Of a DNA stretch of 64,000 nt, positions 60,422-64,000 are shown piece after piece. Within the stretch, counting starts at the first letter, position 1. Each line of letters begins with the position of its first letter. The notes under the pieces were generated by a model, which made no database searches, was not told where the DNA came from, and saw only the letters and a program-made list of their open reading frames with translations. Source of the DNA: Brevipalpus yothersi (lineage: Eukaryota > Arthropoda > Arachnida > Trombidiformes > Tenuipalpidae); the NCBI GenBank assembly GCA_003956705.1, contig QZCP01000110.1, positions 52,803 to 116,802 of the forward strand. Direction: 5' to 3'. The translations under genes and the position numbers were made by a program.

Positions 60422-63400
60422 GGATATCCTCATACTAAATGATTCTCAGTAGTTTTTCATTATGGATGGATGGTGGAGATTTTTTCGTATTGATTTAGTG
60501 TAAAAATTGAAGTTTATTTCTATATTCATTATGACTGAAAAGAGTGTTATCGATAGCTCAAAAATTACTCATGACAAAAAACAATAATTCTTCTCGAAAA
60601 TCCAGGAAATAGGATATCCTCAGACTTCTCACACGAATGAATCAATCAGCCTGAGCCCTTCTCATATTAATCGTCCTATAGATATAAGTTAGTGATTGGC
60701 TGATTGATCGCTTGATTGAGTTGATCTTGGACGAAATTCCATTTTTACGAATAACTCTTGAGCTATTCCCTTTATCTGACTCATGATAGTCATTCCAAGA
60801 GGTCACAGCGTAGTGGATGAAGGCAGTTAGTTTTTCACGATTTATCTGGGACCTCTGATACTTTCCACCGCCATTGATACCTTTTCCATAACATTCTGAT
60901 CTGTCCCATGGCCGTCTTATCAAGTTTCGGCAATAAACTTCAACGTTGGCTGATTCACGCAGACCTCGAGCAATTATCATTTTTGAAACCTCGTATTGAT
61001 TATCAATTTTGATGAATTCCTAGGTAGAAGAATTAATTGCCATGAATTAGCGAGGATATCTAGTCTCAATATCATGATAACTCACAGCACTGGTGTTTGC
61101 TGACTGGGATATCCCTGATGATCTATTTCTTAGATCGATCACTTCGCACCAAAATTCGTACAAGCATGTATGAACAGTTTCAAAAGAACACGAATAATTT
61201 CTCAACTTTCCCCTTGCAACTTCCTCTGAGAGCTTGGAGTGGTTGATAGATCAGCTACCTCATCATTCACAGGAGAGATATCCTCAGCTCTCGATTCGCC
61301 AGAATTTTCCAATGACACAGATTGATACTGATCAGAAAGCCAATTGTTGTAAGGCTGAGGAGTGGTCGATTGTGAGATAGAACGAGGGGTAGACGAATGA
61401 GCTCGGCTTCTATCTGGAAGAAGAATTTTCTCTTGTAAGATTTGGCACAGAAATTAATCATCATTACCTATTCTAGTTTTGTTCGAGATATCAGTCCAAA
61501 CGAGCGAGCCTGAATAAGAAAATTGAAGAGTTTAAGCGGATATCCTGTTTTCACATGAAGGATTACCTTAAGTATCGTCACCAGCATGATTTCTCGATTG
61601 ATAATCTAAGCAGTAAGTTGGAAAAGAATCCTCAAATCAGAATGAGTTGAACTCGCAGCATATTTCTTCAATCTTTACCTCGATTTGGAGTATTGAAGTT
61701 ATCCACAGGATAACCTGAATCTAATGATGATCAAGAAAATTTAATGACTGAAGGATGCACGAAACTGTGAGATATTTTACCTGTTGTTTGATTGATGGTT
61801 CTATCTGATGCTATACTCGAATCTGTTGAAATGATGAGTCAAAAACTGAAATAAGAGTCATGTAATTTGGTTTCTATTACCTCGACAAAATCTGCCATGG
61901 ATATCCTCAGCCATTGGTTGATTGAGCTTTTGTCTCAGCAGCCTTATTCTCTCCTCTTCGGCTTCGATCAAAGTTTCTAGTTGGAACACCAAAGGATAGA
62001 CTCATTGACACTCGAAACAGAAAAGAATGACTGACCTGATAGGTGTATAATATCACCCACTAGTTCCCTACCATTGAGATGAACTTGAACAGGATTGAAA
62101 ACAACAACTTGCTCATATTTCGAGCATCGAGATATCACATTACTATAGTGTGATACATTTGCAGCACTGATCACGAAGATATCCTCTGTGTTATCTTTGA
62201 ATAAAAAGAATCTATTAGACATACTAATTAATTGACATTTAAATGAGCAATTCAACTAATCATTTGAAAAAAACAATACTCATTCCCACGTGTGCACCTA
62301 AACAGTCTACTGAAAGTATTGTGGATATTTTCGTGATGAATACAAACTAAACTGGTTCCTTATCTCACTTCGCATCAGGAAAATATCTGGTATTGGTATC
62401 CATTATCTGCTCTTTGAACATTGTTTTGATAATGTCGCGTAAAACTTATTACCGTGATCGTCGTGCTTTAGAACTATTCGGCTTTTAAGTTTCTGAGCCT
62501 GAGCCAGCTGAAGTTCCTCTCTATAGTGAATTGATTCTGGATGCATCATCAGATATACTCAGTGAGGATATCCCACATTTGAGCTCATCAGCACCTCCAG
62601 ATAACGTTCTGTTTCAACCTTCAAGTGTGATGGACGAGGATGAGATCGAGCATCACGAATATGGAAGAGAGTCATTTGCAGTTGATGACTTCGATTTTCA
62701 GAGCGAATTTCTACGCATCATAGTTAGCAGAAAAATATCTTACAATGCCGCTGAGGAGCTGATCACCACAATTAATAGAGAGATGGGCTATCCTCGACTC
62801 CCAAAGTCAATGAAAACTCTCATCACTCAATCTGATAAACGAGCAATGCAATTGGAATATTCTATCGTTTGTGAATTTGGGAATATTCTCAGGCATCTGA
62901 TGGGAGAGGATAGCATGAAGAAATGCTCAAATTGCAATAAAGAGGAAGCTTTGGTTGATCTACTGACCAGAGGATCAGTTTATATTCACTTGAGTATGCT
63001 GGAGCAAGTTATTGATATCAGTAAAAAGGTGCCGAATATCTCTGGAGCTGATAATCTTCACTCGCCTATTGGGATCTCCCTGAACGTGGACACTATTCCA
63101 ATCTTCTCCTCATCAAATTGGTCTCTTGATGGAGTTTTGATTTATATGGATGGACTTTTGAAAGAGAAGAAACATCCATTCCCCATCATATCTTCTCTAT
63201 TCTATGGTCCACACAAACCAGATTCTCATCTTCTGATTGAGAAATTTATTTCCGAGTATAATGGACAGCTACTGACACCATTCAAAACTGAGTGGCATCA
63301 GTCCACCAAGCTTAAAATGCGATGCTCGATTGCTGATGCACCGTATAGAGCATTTCTCCTCAAGATGCACCAGTTCAATGGAGAATTCGGTTGCCATAGA

Positions 63401-63788
63401 TGTGAGATTCGTAACACTCAGCTTGATACATCGAGAGGATATCCATCATGAACCTTTACCATGCTGCAGCTCAGAAACTTTGAAGAGGTAGAGAGAATGA
63501 GAGGAGAAGTCGAACTCACAAAAGTTCCTCAGAAAGGTGTTCTGGGGAAAAGTATACTCTCGGATATCTCAGGCTTCAATTCGATCAACGGAACTCTCTG
63601 TGAATACATTCACATAGTTTGCTTAGGATTCGTGAAAAATTACTTGACAAATCATCTATTAAATGGGTCATGGGGGAAGTCCTTATTCATCACTGAAAAT
63701 CGTCCTTCTAATGACTATCTTGAACAAAGATTCGCATCAATCAAGCCTCCATCAACCATCAAGCGATTTAGAGGTTTCGAGGATATCC
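60422..63788. repeat. Dispersed palindrome GGATATCC (8 octamers, 12 GATATC cores)
   Basis: Perfect GGATATCC at 60422, 60612, 61107, 61538, 61899, 62566, 63437 and 63781; related GATATC cores at 61055, 61277, 62178 and 63563. Several extend to GATATCCTCAG (60613, 61277, 61900). At this base composition well under one octamer is expected in 3.4 kb. Sites lie in exons, introns and spacers on both sides of the divergent promoter. Confidence 0.7.
60642..62222 (-). CDS. BEN-domain-like multi-exon gene of a putative transposon
   Basis: First exon 62036-62222 (MSNRFFLFKDNTEDIFVIS...GRELVGDIIHLS), then mini-exons in matching phase: 61881-61976 (ETLIEAEEERIRLLRQKL, coiled-coil-like), 61781-61822, 61679-61720, then short Ser/Thr-rich exons to about 61260. 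The last exon starts after CCTAG near 61020 (EFIKIDNQYEVSKMIIARGL) and holds VYCRNLIRRPWDRSECYGKG...INREKLTAFIHY, with the spacing of the C-terminal half of a BEN domain, then stops at 60642. The middle exons are partly uncertain. BEN domains bind DNA and mediate protein contacts. Divergent from the transposase frame at 62432 with about 210 bases between, so a shared promoter is likely. Several exons contain the GATATCC motif. Confidence 0.5.
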
Positions 63789-64000
63789 AGAATTGGAAAA
63801 GTTCTGAGTTAGAAAACTTTCTGTTTTATTTTTCCGCTATAATTCTAAAGTAAAAGATGCGTAGAGAATACTTCTTCCATCTGATGCTGTTGGTGAGTGC
63901 TCTGCACAAAATTCTCGTTTATGATGGAGATGACAGGAGGTCCCAAGCAAGAGTGCTCATCGACAAAGGACAATGCCCATTCTCTATGGGAAAAGTGCCC
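62432..64000 (+). pseudogene. EnSpm/CACTA-like (Tnp2/DUF4218-type) transposase, three in-frame stops
   Basis: From ATG 62432 (MSRKTYYRDRRALELFGF) one frame runs to the window end, broken by TAA 62486-62488, TGA 63449-63451 and TAA 63851-63853, with no frameshift. The parts between read as the widespread animal transposase-like family: LNVDTIPIFSSSNW, FYGPHKPDSHLLIEKFI, IADAPYRAFLLKMHQFNGEFGCHRCEI (family DAPARAF...GYYGCxRC), GTLCEYIHIVCLGFVKNYL (family DxMHLVCLGVMRKLL), FLFYFSAIILK. The C-terminus lies beyond the window. Each stop is one C-to-T change from CAA/CAG or CGA. Most likely a recently inactivated element; readthrough or editing would be needed for a full protein. The first long uninterrupted piece spans 62489-63448. 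Confidence 0.65.

Overview
The window is nuclear DNA from a small-genome arthropod, most likely an acariform mite. Evidence: roughly one-third GC, introns mostly 60-130 bases with GT-AG ends, very abundant (GA)n/(CT)n microsatellites (two assembly gaps sit beside such tracts), a trypsin-like protease with a destroyed catalytic triad (a class well known from parasitic Astigmata), and an expanded family of very divergent ionotropic-receptor-like channels. Species assignment is inference. Left third (1-29.6 kb): the 3' part of an FMRFamide-receptor-like GPCR (1-1551), about 19 kb with no convincing gene and many microsatellites, then four ordinary genes: a stand-alone FAS-type acyltransferase (21365-22444), a two-exon protein of unknown function with an E2F/CCAAT promoter, Cdk-type SP/TP sites and a C-terminal RVxF motif (23592-25425), an inactive trypsin homologue (26182-27322, minus), and a MAPEG/TMEM79-like membrane protein (27680-28297, minus). 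Middle (29.6-59.3 kb): a chemoreceptor cluster. Seven intact five-exon ionotropic-receptor-like genes (named A, B, C, D on plus; E, F, H on minus), two pseudogenes (G, I), one single-exon relic, and one gustatory-receptor-like 7TM gene between E and F. All IR-like genes share the same five-exon layout, lack an amino-terminal domain, show no signal peptide, and begin with a short Cys/N-glycosylation-sequon segment followed directly by a reduced S1 lobe. A and E form one subfamily (about 440 residues); B, C, D, F and H form another (446-483 residues). The minus-strand genes arose partly by duplication of a two-gene unit: F+G+flank corresponds to H+I+flank, including a shared frameshift in G and I and a roughly 690-base flanking block carrying an unexplained ORF. 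Right end (59.4-64 kb): what looks like a DNA transposon or its remains: a truncated Ulp1/C48-like ORF, a BEN-like multi-exon gene (minus), and a divergently oriented EnSpm/CACTA-like (Tnp2/DUF4218-type) transposase (plus, running off the window) whose otherwise intact frame is broken by three stop codons, each one C-to-T change away from a sense codon. The palindrome GGATATCC occurs eight times in 3.4 kb across this unit, far above chance, and is the most striking unexplained signal in the window.
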